Source: Planctomycetota bacterium (GTDB taxonomy: Bacteria > Planctomycetota > B15-G4). From it: DNA of 64,000 nt. The DNA is taken from contig QNBX01000003.1 of assembly GCA_003644265.1 (NCBI GenBank), positions 1-64,000 on the forward strand. The letters run 5' to 3'. A model generated the notes under the pieces. It did not search any database and was not told the DNA's origin. It saw nothing but the letters and a program-made list of their open reading frames with translations. Positions 53,083 through 62,266 of the stretch are shown piece after piece (positions within the stretch are counted from its first letter, which is position 1; each line of letters starts with the position of its first letter). Position numbers and translations under genes: made by a program.

Positions 53083-55395
53083 TCAGCGCTGGACGAGCTG
53101 GAGGTCGTCGAGGCCCAGGCGGCCGAAGAGGCTGCCGGCGCCGGGACCGAAGGACAAGCGGATGCTGGCGAGGTTGCCGAGGTCAAAGCCCGAGCCGTCC
53201 GCCTCGAAGGCATCCAGGCTCACCGAGATGGTCTCGAACTCGTTGCCCCAGCCCACGCCCGTGCCGCAGCTCGAGCGCTGATAGGGCTCCTCGACGCCGC
53301 CGCCGAGGGTCTCGATGGACACCGTGGCCGACTGCCCCATGTGGTCCGTGAGGGTCACGTCGAAGTGCAGGTCGGCCAGCTCGCCGGTGGTCAGCGGATG
53401 CCGCGTCGCCTGACAGGCTCGCAGGGAGAGCTCGTCCCAGATGCGGGCGTTGCGCGCCGCGGGCGCCACCTCCCAGGTGATGGACGCGGGCGCGTTGTCC
53501 CACTCGAACACCGCGCCGCGCTCGCTGTCGCTGGCGCGACAGTAGGTCATGCCGTTGAAGGGCTGGCTGGCATTGTGGGTGAAGTTGCTGTTCTCGTCAT
53601 CCAGCAGCCCCTCCACCAGCGCGGTCACGCTGCTGGTCACGCTCTGCCCGGAGCTGGAGCTGCCCACGTCGCCGGCGCCGTCCTGATAGTCCTCGATCAC
53701 GAAGCGGCCGTCGGCCTCGCCCTCACGCAGCTGCAGGTCGACCACCAGGCATGGATCGGCGATGGGTGCCCCGAGCGGGTGAAAACTCTCATACTGCCGC
53801 CAGAGGAAGTCCTCGGCCGGGATGTTGCCGCGCTGGTGATGCATGACCAGCGGCAGCAGATAGCCCCGCATGACCGCGTGCGTGTCGTTGCGACCCAGCT
53901 TGCAGGGGCCGGACGCCACGGACGACCCGCCGCCGTCGTGGAAGTCGCCGTGACCCACGCCGTGCAGCGAGATGCCCAGGCGCCGCTGCTCGGCCCGGGC
54001 CAGCAGGTGGAAGCTGGCCGCGATATTGCTGCTGGCGCAGCCCGTGACGTCGGCGTCGGCGCCGCCCACCCACAGGTGATAGGGCTTGTCGTGCGGGTCG
54101 CTCTGGTTGGGGCCCAGGAAGTCGGTGGGCGCGATGCTCGAGATGAGCACGATGTCCTCGGGCACAAAGTGCAACGCAGGATAGCCCTCGTCGACCAGGC
54201 GGTCGTAGGCCTTGGCCACGCCCTCGCCGCCCCGGCTGTGCCCGATCCAGGCGATGTTGTCCTGGTCGACCTTGCCCAGCAGCGCGCCGCCCGCGATGGT
54301 GTGGAGGTTGCCCAACAGATAGTCGGTGTTGGTCAGCGTGGTCGTGCTCGCGCTCTGGATGCCCGGGCCGGTGTTATTGCTGTGGCTCATGACGATGAAG
54401 CCGTAGCTGGCCAGGTGCATGCCGATGTGGTCGTACCACTGGTAGTTGTGGCCGTTGCCGTGACTCACGATGACCAGCGGACGCTTGGTCATGGCAGCGA
54501 TGTCAGCCGGGTAGTAGAGGTCCTGGTTGAGCCAGGAGCCGCCCGAGTAGAGCGTCTCCACCACGACGTGCGGTCCTCTGTTCACGATGTCGTGCACCAC
54601 GTAGAGCCCCGCCTGCTTGCTGAAGCCGTCGATCAGATCGCCGGCGTCGAGCAAGCCGTCCTGGTTCAGGTCGACCACCACGTCGTACGGGTGGCCCATG
54701 CCGTCGCCCGCGCTGCCGGACAAGCTGCCGCCATCGACCTCGACGATGTTGTCGAGCAAGGCGCCGCCGAACGTGACCGTGTTGACGCCGTCGCCGCTGA
54801 CGTCGGTCAGGCTCGGGTCGGCGTTCCACTCAGCGCCGGTCTTGCTCTCGACCACGTAGATGTCGCCGGCCTGCCCCACCACCTGCGGATAACGGCCCGG
54901 GTCGACGGCCACGTCCAAGGCCTCGGTCATGTTGAAGGCCGAGACGTACTGAAAGAACGGGAAGGCGCTCAGGGGCTCGCCCGCCAGCGGCACCGAGCGC
55001 TCCACGAAGGTCAGGATGGCGTCGGAGAGCTGCATGTCCTGACCGGCGCCCACCACCGCGGTGAGGTAGATGCTCAGGTCGGCCAGGTCCGGGTTGCCGT
55101 CCGGCGTCACGGACAGGTCGAGTTGGCCCAACGCCGGCATGGCGCCCAGGCTCACCAGGGCCAGGCCGGCCGAGCCCCCCACTCCCAGCGTCTTGTTGCC
55201 CAGCTGCAGCGGCCCGGGGGCCACGTCCGCCAGCAAGATGACCGGCGCACCGGGCATGCCCGAGATGGAGACCACGATCGACTGTCCGGGCCGCGCGTAG
55301 GCGTGGGAGACGCCGTCGATGGTCAGCTCGGCGGCGGCCGCGCTGGTGCCGAGAGCAGCCAAGAACAGGATTGTGGAGAGCAGTCGCTGTGACAC
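53083..55395 (-). CDS. Secreted alpha/beta hydrolase with C-terminal beta domain
   Basis: A 770-residue exported protein (signal LLSTILFLAALGTSAAAA). An N-terminal beta region (about 25-190) is followed by a calcium-loop-like DLNQDGLLDAGDLIDGF segment and then a hydrolase core: LVIVSHGNGHNYQWYDHIG, nucleophile elbow IGHSRGGEGV, VGGADADVTG, with a likely catalytic His in GVGHGDFHDGG. The C-terminal 180 residues look like a jelly-roll or similar beta domain with cysteines. Esterase or polyester-type activity is plausible; the substrate is unknown. Confidence 0.82.
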   Translation of the reverse strand: MSQRLLSTILFLAALGTSAAAAELTIDGVSHAYARPGQSIVVSISGMPGAPVILLADVAPGPLQLGNKTLGVGGSAGLALVSLGAMPALGQLDLSVTPDGNPDLADLSIYLTAVVGAGQDMQLSDAILTFVERSVPLAGEPLSAFPFFQYVSAFNMTEALDVAVDPGRYPQVVGQAGDIYVVESKTGAEWNADPSLTDVSGDGVNTVTFGGALLDNIVEVDGGSLSGSAGDGMGHPYDVVVDLNQDGLLDAGDLIDGFSKQAGLYVVHDIVNRGPHVVVETLYSGGSWLNQDLYYPADIAAMTKRPLVIVSHGNGHNYQWYDHIGMHLASYGFIVMSHSNNTGPGIQSASTTTLTNTDYLLGNLHTIAGGALLGKVDQDNIAWIGHSRGGEGVAKAYDRLVDEGYPALHFVPEDIVLISSIAPTDFLGPNQSDPHDKPYHLWVGGADADVTGCASSNIAASFHLLARAEQRRLGISLHGVGHGDFHDGGGSSVASGPCKLGRNDTHAVMRGYLLPLVMHHQRGNIPAEDFLWRQYESFHPLGAPIADPCLVVDLQLREGEADGRFVIEDYQDGAGDVGSSSSGQSVTSSVTALVEGLLDDENSNFTHNASQPFNGMTYCRASDSERGAVFEWDNAPASITWEVAPAARNARIWDELSLRACQATRHPLTTGELADLHFDVTLTDHMGQSATVSIETLGGGVEEPYQRSSCGTGVGWGNEFETISVSLDAFEADGSGFDLGNLASIRLSFGPGAGSLFGRLGLDDLQLVQR

Positions 55396-55600
55396 AGGGT
55401 GTTCTCCTCAAGGGGCGAGCCGTCCGAACACAGTACCTCGAAAACGGGCGCTCGTCTGCGGCTCGGTCGACCTCCGCCAGAGCCCGCGGCGCGCGCTGCG
55501 TCCCGGCCAACTGACGCCCGCGAGCCCGGCCGCCTGACGTCAGCGAGGCCCTGAGCCCGGCGCCCTTGGCCGGCCAGCTCCACGGTGGCACCATGCCCGC

Positions 55601-58093
55601 ATGGATGCTGCGCACCGCCTCGCCGAGGCACCTGAGCTCCCGGGCTTCACGATCCTGCGCGAGCTGGGGCGGGGCGGCAGCTCGCAGGTGTGGTTGGCTG
55701 AGCCCGACGACGCGCACCTGCCGCGGCGTGTGGCGCTCAAGCAGCTGCGCGCGCGCGCGGCGGACGACGCCGAGCGCCTCTCGCGGCTGAAGCGCGAGGG
55801 CCAACTGGGCAGACGCCTGGTCCACGCGCACATCCTGCCGGTGCTGGACGTGCTCACGCTGGCGGGCAGCCCGCTGCTGGTGCTGCCATTTGTCGACGGC
55901 GGACCCATCGACCGCTGGCGGCCGCTGGACGACCACGGGCAGGCGCTCACGGGCCCCGACCTGCTGACGGCGCGCCTGCACACCCTGAGCGACGCGGCGC
56001 TTGCGCTGCACCACGCCCACAGCGCAGGCGTGGTGCACCGCGACGTCAAGCCGAGCAACCTGCTGGTCGACGGCGACGGCCACGCCTGGCTGATCGACTT
56101 TGGCCTGGCCACGGACCCCACGGCGGAGCAGCAGCTCACGGCCAGCGAGGCCATCATGGGCACGCCCTCGGCCATGGCACCGGAGGTGGTGGCCGGGCAC
56201 GCGCGCCAAGCCAGCCCCGCCACCGACGTCTACGCCCTGGGCGTGCTGGCCTACAGCCTGGCCGCGGGTCGCCCGCCGTTCACAGGCGCCACGCGCGAGG
56301 AGCTCTGGCAGCGCATCCTGCACGCTGAGCCGCCGCGACTGTCCGGGCGCGTGGACGACCTGCCGCCGGGGCTGGAGGCGCTGGTGTTGCGGGCGCTCGA
56401 CAAAGACCCGGCCCAACGCCCCGCCAGCGCCCTGCTGTTTGCCGAGGAGCTGCAGCGCGTGCTGGCAGGCCGCGCCGCGCGCGCCACGGCGGCCGGCCCC
56501 CTGGCCCGACGTGGCTGGCGCCAGCTGCTGGCCCGCCGCGCGCGCGTGCTGAGCCTGGCGGCGTTGGTGCTGGCGGCGGCCGTGATCTGGCTCACCCAGC
56601 GCACCGGCGAGCAGAGCGCCGAGCTCGACCTGCGCGCGCTGCTGACCCGCGGGAACACCACCCTGGCCAACGGCGACCTGATGGGAGCGCTCGCGCAGTA
56701 CGAACTGGCGACCTCACGACACCCACAGGACCCACGCCCGCACCTGGCCAGCGCCCACGCCTACGCCAACTTCGAGCTGTCGGCGCGGGCCTCGCAGGCC
56801 GTGGACGCCGCCCGCGCGCTGGGCTGGGACGACGGCCTCACGGGCGCGCCGGGCGCTGCTCGGGCGCGCTCGCCCGAGCAGCTCTACTTCGACGGGCTGC
56901 GCTCCATGATCTCCGACGCACCGCGCGCCGTGGAGCAGCTGCAGGCGGCGCTGGCTGCTGACCCGACGCGCGAGGGTGGTCGCGGCGTGCTGTACGAGCT
57001 GCAGTCGGGGTTGGAGCGCCGCGACGAGGCCCGCGCCACGCTCGACGCCTGGGCGGCCGACCTCAAGCCGCGCGACCCGCGCTCGGTCCTGGTGCGCGCG
57101 CTGCAGCTCGAGGCCGACGGGCAGGTGCAGCCGGCCGTCGAGCTGCTGCTGGCCGTCCAGGACGGCGCACCCGACAGCGTGGCCCCCACCTTCTGGCGCC
57201 ACCGCAACCTGGGCCGCATGCTGCTGAGGCTCGGACGCCTCGACGCGGCCGAGCAACAGCTCAAGCTGGCGCTGGGCGTGGTGCCCTCCGACGCCACCAG
57301 CCTGTGCAACCTGGGCGTCGTGGCCTGGCGGCGCGCCGACCTGGAAGGCGCCGAGCGCTACGCCAATCAGGCCCTCGCCAACGAGCCGGACATGGCGGCG
57401 GCGCTGCTGCTGCGGGCTCAGTGCGCCCTCGACCGGCAAGACCCGGAGCAGGCTCTGCGCCTGGCCACCGAGCATGAGGCCCGGGGGGTCGGCGCCGCGC
57501 GCCTGCAGCGCGTGGCCGGGGACGCCCTCTTTCGCATGGCGCTGTCGGCCGACGCCAACCAGGATCACTCCGGCGCCACGGACCTGCTGGCACGCAGCGT
57601 CGCGCGCCACCCGCAACGCTTCGACGCCTGGTTCAGCCTGGCCTACCATCGCTGGGTGTGGACGGGCGAGATGAGCGCGGCGGCCGAGGCCTTCGAGCGG
57701 GCGCGGTCGCTGTGGCTGGACCCTCCTTCGCTCCAGCCCGGCAGCGCCCCGGAGCCCTGGCACGAGGCCTACGGCAACCCCGACGACATGACCGACGTGC
57801 TGGTGGGTCTGTTTGCCACGCGCGCCAGCAGCGGCGACGGCCCCGGCGCAGGCCAGGCCCTGACAGAGCTCGACCAGCACCTGGGGGGCGCGCCCCCCGC
57901 ACGCGTAAGCACGTCACTCAACCTGGCCGAGGCCCTGGCCACCTGCCCCGTGCACGACCTGCGCGACCTCGCCCGCGCTCAGGCGCTCTTGGAGCAGCCG
58001 GATGTGCTCGCCCTCGTGGCCGCCCACCAAGAAGCCGCCAAGGCGGAGGCGCTCATCCGAACAGCCATTGCAGCAGGCGAGCCAACAAACTGA
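55601..58093 (+). CDS. Transmembrane Ser/Thr protein kinase with TPR repeats
   Basis: An 830-residue PknB-like kinase. The nucleotide loop is LGRGGSSQV, the catalytic Lys is K47 (VALKQL), the loop motif HRDVKPSN has D148 and the metal motif DFG has D166. A membrane segment (LSLAALVLAAAVIWL) lies near 315-333. The extracytoplasmic C-terminal half has TPR-type repeats such as ATSLCNLGVVAWRRADLEGAERYANQAL. This layout is common in Planctomycetota and Myxococcota. Phosphorylation targets are unknown. Its last 41 bases overlap the convergent gene. Confidence 0.92.
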   Translation: MDAAHRLAEAPELPGFTILRELGRGGSSQVWLAEPDDAHLPRRVALKQLRARAADDAERLSRLKREGQLGRRLVHAHILPVLDVLTLAGSPLLVLPFVDGGPIDRWRPLDDHGQALTGPDLLTARLHTLSDAALALHHAHSAGVVHRDVKPSNLLVDGDGHAWLIDFGLATDPTAEQQLTASEAIMGTPSAMAPEVVAGHARQASPATDVYALGVLAYSLAAGRPPFTGATREELWQRILHAEPPRLSGRVDDLPPGLEALVLRALDKDPAQRPASALLFAEELQRVLAGRAARATAAGPLARRGWRQLLARRARVLSLAALVLAAAVIWLTQRTGEQSAELDLRALLTRGNTTLANGDLMGALAQYELATSRHPQDPRPHLASAHAYANFELSARASQAVDAARALGWDDGLTGAPGAARARSPEQLYFDGLRSMISDAPRAVEQLQAALAADPTREGGRGVLYELQSGLERRDEARATLDAWAADLKPRDPRSVLVRALQLEADGQVQPAVELLLAVQDGAPDSVAPTFWRHRNLGRMLLRLGRLDAAEQQLKLALGVVPSDATSLCNLGVVAWRRADLEGAERYANQALANEPDMAAALLLRAQCALDRQDPEQALRLATEHEARGVGAARLQRVAGDALFRMALSADANQDHSGATDLLARSVARHPQRFDAWFSLAYHRWVWTGEMSAAAEAFERARSLWLDPPSLQPGSAPEPWHEAYGNPDDMTDVLVGLFATRASSGDGPGAGQALTELDQHLGGAPPARVSTSLNLAEALATCPVHDLRDLARAQALLEQPDVLALVAAHQEAAKAEALIRTAIAAGEPTN

Positions 58094-58652
58094 GCGACCG
58101 GCGCTCGCAGGCCAGGTACATGGAGTGAGACGCCAGCGCGTCCGGCGGCAGCTGCCCCGGGCGACACAGGAAACCCGTGACGACCTGATCGCCCTCGCCC
58201 GGCACGCAGGCCAGATCGAACAGCGCGCTGCCCCACACCGCGGTGAGCGTGGACCAGCTGGACGGGCTCAGTTCCACCTTGGAGAACGTCAGCCGCGTCA
58301 GGCCCGTGGCGGCGTCGCTGTCCAGGCTGGTGCCCGGCGGCTGGTTGACGAGCGTCAGGCCGCCAGTGGTCCAGACCAGATGCACGTCGGCAAACAGGCG
58401 CTGGTCCGCGTCGGCAAGCAGGTTGTCCTCGAAGAAGTCGTGGCTCGCCACCACCGCCTGGCCGTCCTCGACGCTGACGGGCTCGCTGCCCTGCGGCGCC
58501 ACGGGTTCGCGCCCCTCATCGCCGCCTCCGAGCTCGCGCTCCCCAGCGAGACCGCCCGCGATGCGCTCCGAGACGCCCGTCGCGATGACGATGTAGCTGG
58601 TCTGTACGCCGCCCTCGGCCGGGCTGCCCGAGCTCCTCACCATGATCGGCAT
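58053..58652 (-). CDS. Hypothetical protein overlapping the kinase gene
   Basis: No family recognised. The ATG at 58652 (GGAGG about 6 bases upstream) gives 199 residues. No signal peptide is obvious. The sequence includes TSYIVIATGVSERI, VVASHDFFEDNLLADADQRLFADVHLVWTT and TFSKVELSPSSWSTLTAVWGSALFDLACVPG. It is reminiscent of beta-rich phage or secretion-associated domains, but this is weak. The gene converges on and overlaps the kinase gene by 41 bases. Confidence 0.6.
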   Translation of the reverse strand: MPIMVRSSGSPAEGGVQTSYIVIATGVSERIAGGLAGERELGGGDEGREPVAPQGSEPVSVEDGQAVVASHDFFEDNLLADADQRLFADVHLVWTTGGLTLVNQPPGTSLDSDAATGLTRLTFSKVELSPSSWSTLTAVWGSALFDLACVPGEGDQVVTGFLCRPGQLPPDALASHSMYLACERRSLSLLARLLQWLFG

Positions 58653-58766
58653 GCGTCTCCTCCCTGGATGGCCGGGGGCGCCCGCTGCCGCTGCCCCCCC
58701 GCGCGTGCCCCATGTTGGACTCGGGCCCGGCCGCAAGGCAAGCGCGGCCCGGGAGCGGAAGCCGAA

Positions 58767-59399
58767 TCAGTCCGCCGGGTCGAAGCGCAGGGCCGCTGAG
58801 TTGACGCAGTAGCGCAGGCCGGTGGGCTGTGGACCGTCGTTGAAGACGTGACCCAGGTGGCCGTCGCAGCGCGCGCAGAGCACCTCGGTGCGCCGTGAGA
58901 AGAACGACGAGTCGTCGCGCTCGGCCACGTGCCCCAGCGCCGCGGGCTGCCAGAAGCTGGGCCAGCCCGTGCCCGACTTGTACTTGGTCTCGCTGGCGAA
59001 CAGCTCCAGGTCGCAGCCGGCGCAGTGGTAGCGACCCAGCGCCTTGTGGTCCCAATAGGCGCCACTGAACGAGCGCTCGGTGCCCGCCTCGCGCAACACC
59101 TCGAACTGCTGCTCGGTGAGCCGCGCGCGCCAGCCGGCCGCGTCCAGGAGGAAGCGCCCGACGCCGCCGTCGTCCCCGTCCCCGTCCCCGTCCCCGTCCC
59201 CGTCCCCGTCCTGGGCGAGCGCGGCGCGGCCGGCCTCGGCCGCCAACGCGGCCGCTACAGCGGGCGTCGCGGCGGCCCCCGGCCCGCGGCCGACCGCTCC
59301 GGCAGCGGCGGCGTTCGAGCTATCGGGCTCACCTGAGCTGCAGGCGGCCAGCGCGAGCAGAAGTGCCGGGATCAGTGGCTTCGGAAGAGCGCAGGTCAT
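58767..59399 (-). CDS. msrB: Peptide-methionine (R)-S-oxide reductase MsrB, lipoprotein
   Basis: Repairs methionine-R-sulfoxide in proteins. The ATG at 59399 gives 210 residues with a lipoprotein signal (LIPALLLALAAC, lipid Cys C20), so the enzyme acts outside the cytoplasm. After a linker with an Asp-Gly repeat (64-77) comes the MsrB domain: zinc cysteines C126, C129, C175 and C178, YKSGTGWPSFW, HLGHVFNDGP and the catalytic C198 in RYCVNSAAL. The DsbD-like protein at 38868 could supply electrons, but this is inference. A longer frame to 59471 has no signal sequence. Confidence 0.94.
   Translation of the reverse strand: MTCALPKPLIPALLLALAACSSGEPDSSNAAAAGAVGRGPGAAATPAVAAALAAEAGRAALAQDGDGDGDGDGDGDDGGVGRFLLDAAGWRARLTEQQFEVLREAGTERSFSGAYWDHKALGRYHCAGCDLELFASETKYKSGTGWPSFWQPAALGHVAERDDSSFFSRRTEVLCARCDGHLGHVFNDGPQPTGLRYCVNSAALRFDPAD
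59172..59207 (-). repeat. Hexanucleotide repeat in msrB encoding Asp-Gly units
   Basis: Six copies of GTCCCC on the plus strand code for a (Gly-Asp)n stretch in the linker of the MsrB lipoprotein. The tract is in frame with a multiple of three, so length changes would vary the linker without a frameshift. Confidence 0.85.
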
Positions 59400-59513
59400 G
59401 CTGGGGCTCCGGCACGAGGGGACATCACTCGGCAAGGCAATGTACTCGGGGCGCCCGGATGTTGCGCCCAACCCAGCATGACGCGACCGGTGGCTCGCGG
59501 TCGACCCAGGCCC

Positions 59514-59590
59514 AGCCCGCAGTCAGCCCGCAGTCAGCCCGCAGTCAGCCCGCAGTCAGCCCGCAGTCAGCCCGCAGTCAGCCCGCGCTC
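59514..59590. repeat. 11-bp tandem repeat between msrB and the dehydratase gene
   Basis: Six exact copies of AGCCCGCAGTC (59514-59579) and a degenerate seventh. The array is in the short gap upstream of msrB and downstream of the threonine dehydratase-like gene. The period is not a multiple of three and no gene is seen across it. Function unknown; it may affect msrB expression or simply reflect slippage. Confidence 0.85.
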
Positions 59591-59621
59591 AGCACACGCG
59601 TGGCGCTCGCTCAGCACGCGC

Positions 59622-60611
59622 TCAGCCCCGGCGCGTCTCGCCCTCCGCCGCGAAGGGCAGCCGGTCCAGGTCGACGTTGCCGCCGCTCAGGATCAGGCCC
59701 ACCCGCTCGCAGCCGGCCAGGCAGCGTGTCGGGTCGTTCAGGATGGCCGCCAGCACCGTGGCGGCGCTGGGCTCCACCAGCAGCTTGGCGCGTTCCCAGA
59801 GCGAGCGCATGGCCCCGATGATCTGGGCGTCGCTGACGGTGATGACGCGCTCTGCGTGGGCCGACAGGATGGGCCAGGTGAGCTCCCCGAGGCCCGTGAG
59901 CAGGCCATCGGCCAGGGTCCGCGGCGCGTCGGGAGCCAGCCTCCGCCCGGCGGCGAAGGAGCGCGCCGCGTCGTCGGCGCCGGCCGGCTCGGCCAGGATC
60001 ACGCGCGTGCCGGGCGAGAGGCCCTGCACCGCCAGGCACGAGCCCGCGGCCAGCCCGCCGCCCCCCACCGGCACGACCAGGGCGTCGAGCGGACCGGCCT
60101 GGCTCAGCAGCTCGAGCGCCGCCGTGCCCTGCCCCGCGATGACGTGCGCGTCGTCGTAGGGGTGCACGAACGTCGCCCCCGTGCGGGCCTGCACGGCGGC
60201 CGCCGCCTGCTCGCGGGCTGCCAGGGTCGGCTCGCACAGGGTGATCTGAGCGCCGTACTCCTGCACCGCGCGCAGCTTCACGGGCGAGCTATTGGCGGGC
60301 ATGACGATCTGGGCGCTCAGGCCCGCGTCGCGCGCCGCGCGCGCCAGGGCCTGGGCGTGGTTGCCCGAGCTGTGGGTCAGCACGCCCGCCGCGCGTTGCT
60401 CGGGCGAGAGCCTGCTCAGCGCGTGGCTGGCGCCGCGGAACTTGAAGGCGCCCACGCGTTGCAGCTGCTCGCACTTGAAGAACAGCCGCGCGCCGGCGAG
60501 GGCGTCCAGGGCAGCGCAGGTGACCACCGGCGTGCGGTGCACCAGCCCCTCGATGCGCGCCGCCGCCGCGCGCACGTCGTCGAACGACACGGCCAGCGGC
60601 ACGCCGCCCAC
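59622..60611 (-). CDS. Threonine/serine dehydratase-like PLP enzyme
   Basis: A 329-residue fold-type II PLP enzyme. The PLP lysine is K57 in GAFKFRGASHAL, SSGNHAQALA binds the substrate and PVGGGGLAAG the cofactor phosphate. There is no C-terminal regulatory domain, so it is of the catabolic threonine dehydratase, serine dehydratase or serine racemase group rather than biosynthetic IlvA. Exact substrate is not known. It is 5 bases downstream of pgm on the same strand. Confidence 0.88.
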   Translation of the reverse strand: MGGVPLAVSFDDVRAAAARIEGLVHRTPVVTCAALDALAGARLFFKCEQLQRVGAFKFRGASHALSRLSPEQRAAGVLTHSSGNHAQALARAARDAGLSAQIVMPANSSPVKLRAVQEYGAQITLCEPTLAAREQAAAAVQARTGATFVHPYDDAHVIAGQGTAALELLSQAGPLDALVVPVGGGGLAAGSCLAVQGLSPGTRVILAEPAGADDAARSFAAGRRLAPDAPRTLADGLLTGLGELTWPILSAHAERVITVSDAQIIGAMRSLWERAKLLVEPSAATVLAAILNDPTRCLAGCERVGLILSGGNVDLDRLPFAAEGETRRG

Positions 60612-60616
60612 CGCGC

Positions 60617-62266
60617 TCAGCCGGACACGGCCACGGCCGCGGACACCAGGGCTTGGGCCTCGGCCTGCAACGCAGCCAGGTGCTCGGCCCCCAGGAAGCT
60701 CTCCGCGTAGATCTTGGACACGTCCTCGGTGCCCGACGGCCGCGCCGCGAACCAGCCGTTCTCGGTGCAGACCTTGAGCCCGCCGATGGGCGCGCCGTTG
60801 CCCGGCGCCTCGGTCAGGATGGCCGTGATGGGCTCCCCCGCCAGTTGGGTGGCGGTGACCTGATCGGCGCTGAGCCGACTGAGCGCGGCCTTCTGCGCGG
60901 GCGCGCAGGGCGCATCGAGGCGCTGATAGAGGGGCTCGCCGTGCTCGGCCACCAGCGCCTGGTAACGCGCGTGGGGGTCCTGGCCTGTGACGGCCGTGAT
61001 CTCCGCCGCCAGCAGCGCCAGGATCAGGCCGTCCTTGTCGGTGGTCCAGCAGCGGCCGTCCTGGCGCAGGAACGACGCGCCCGCCGACTCCTCACCTCCG
61101 AAACCGAGGCCGCCGTCGGCCAGCCCCTGCACGAACCACTTGAAGCCCACCGGCACCTCGATCAGGCGACGCGCGAGGCGCGCGGCCACGCGGTCGATCA
61201 GCGAGGAGCTCACCAGGGTCTTGCCCACCGCGCACTGCGCCGACCAGCCGGGGCGATGAGTGAACAGGTAGTCGATGCACACCGCCAAGTAGTGGTTGGG
61301 GTTCATGAGCCCATGGGCGGGCGTCACGATGCCGTGGCGGTCGGCGTCGGCGTCGTTACCGAAGGCCAGGTCGAAGCGGTCGCCGAGCTGCACCAGCCCC
61401 GCCATGACGTAGGGCGAGCTGCAGTCCATGCGGATGCGCCCGTCCTTGTCGAGCGGCACCATCGAGAAGCTCGGGTCCAGCTCGCCGTTGACCAGCGTCA
61501 GGTCCAGGCCCCAGCGATCCGCGATGGCGGACCAGCAGGTCAGCGCCGTGCCGCCCAGCGGATCGGCGCCCAGGCGCAGCCCGGAGTCGCGCATGGCCGC
61601 CATGTCGAGCACGTCCCCCAGCTCGGCTACGTAGCTGCTGACGAAGTCGTAGCGGCGGGTGCCGGCGGCGGCGCGCGCGACCGTGGCGCTGACCCGGCGC
61701 GCCGCGCGGTTCTTGCCGACCAGCAGCTCGTTGGCGCGGGTCTCGATGGCGCCGGCTTCGGCCGAACCCGCGGGCCCGCCGTGGGGCGGGTTGTACTTGA
61801 AGCCGCCGTCCTCCGGCGGGTTGTGGCTGGGCGTGATGACGATGCCGTCGGCCGTGCCGCCCTCGCCGCGGGCGTTGTGCGCGCGGATGGCGTGGGACAG
61901 CAGCGGCGTGGGCACGGGCCGGTCGTGACTGTCCAGCATGAGCGTGACGTCGTTGGCGGCCAGCACCTCGATGGCCGTCTCCAACGCTGGCTCCGAGAGG
62001 GCGTGGGTGTCGTGGGCCACGAACAGCGGGCCGTCGATGCCCTGGGCGCCACGGTGCTCCGCCAGCGCCTGGCAGATGGCCACGATGTGGGCCTCGTTGA
62101 AGGCGCCCTTGAGCGACGAACCGCGATGGCCCGAGGTGCCGAAGGCCACGCGCTGGGTCGGGTCGCCCGGCTCCGGCACGCGCTCGGCATAGGCAGCGAG
62201 CAGCGCCGGGATGTCCGCCAGCAGCGAGTCAGGCGCCCGCTGGCCGGCCAGCGCGTGGGTGCTCAT
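60617..62266 (-). CDS. pgm: Phosphoglucomutase (alpha-D-glucose phosphate-specific)
   Basis: Interconverts glucose 1- and 6-phosphate. The 549-residue protein is the length of E. coli Pgm. [11 protein letters not shown], the phosphoserine motif [11 protein letters not shown] (S147) and [11 protein letters not shown] (sugar specificity) are clear, and the magnesium loop is [11 protein letters not shown]. The start ATG overlaps the stop of the efflux gene (ATGA), coupling them, although no functional link is evident. Confidence 0.96.
   Translation of the reverse strand: MSTHALAGQRAPDSLLADIPALLAAYAERVPEPGDPTQRVAFGTSGHRGSSLKGAFNEAHIVAICQALAEHRGAQGIDGPLFVAHDTHALSEPALETAIEVLAANDVTLMLDSHDRPVPTPLLSHAIRAHNARGEGGTADGIVITPSHNPPEDGGFKYNPPHGGPAGSAEAGAIETRANELLVGKNRAARRVSATVARAAAGTRRYDFVSSYVAELGDVLDMAAMRDSGLRLGADPLGGTALTCWSAIADRWGLDLTLVNGELDPSFSMVPLDKDGRIRMDCSSPYVMAGLVQLGDRFDLAFGNDADADRHGIVTPAHGLMNPNHYLAVCIDYLFTHRPGWSAQCAVGKTLVSSSLIDRVAARLARRLIEVPVGFKWFVQGLADGGLGFGGEESAGASFLRQDGRCWTTDKDGLILALLAAEITAVTGQDPHARYQALVAEHGEPLYQRLDAPCAPAQKAALSRLSADQVTATQLAGEPITAILTEAPGNGAPIGGLKVCTENGWFAARPSGTEDVSKIYAESFLGAEHLAALQAEAQALVSAAVAVSG

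Noticed and set aside
53059..55392. Plus-strand ORF of 777 codons opposite the secreted hydrolase
   Set aside because: Mirror of the real gene; no signal sequence or motif, while the minus strand has a signal peptide and a GxSxG elbow.
59514..59590. 11-bp repeats as a CRISPR array
   Set aside because: The repeats are too short and have no spacers, and no cas genes are present.
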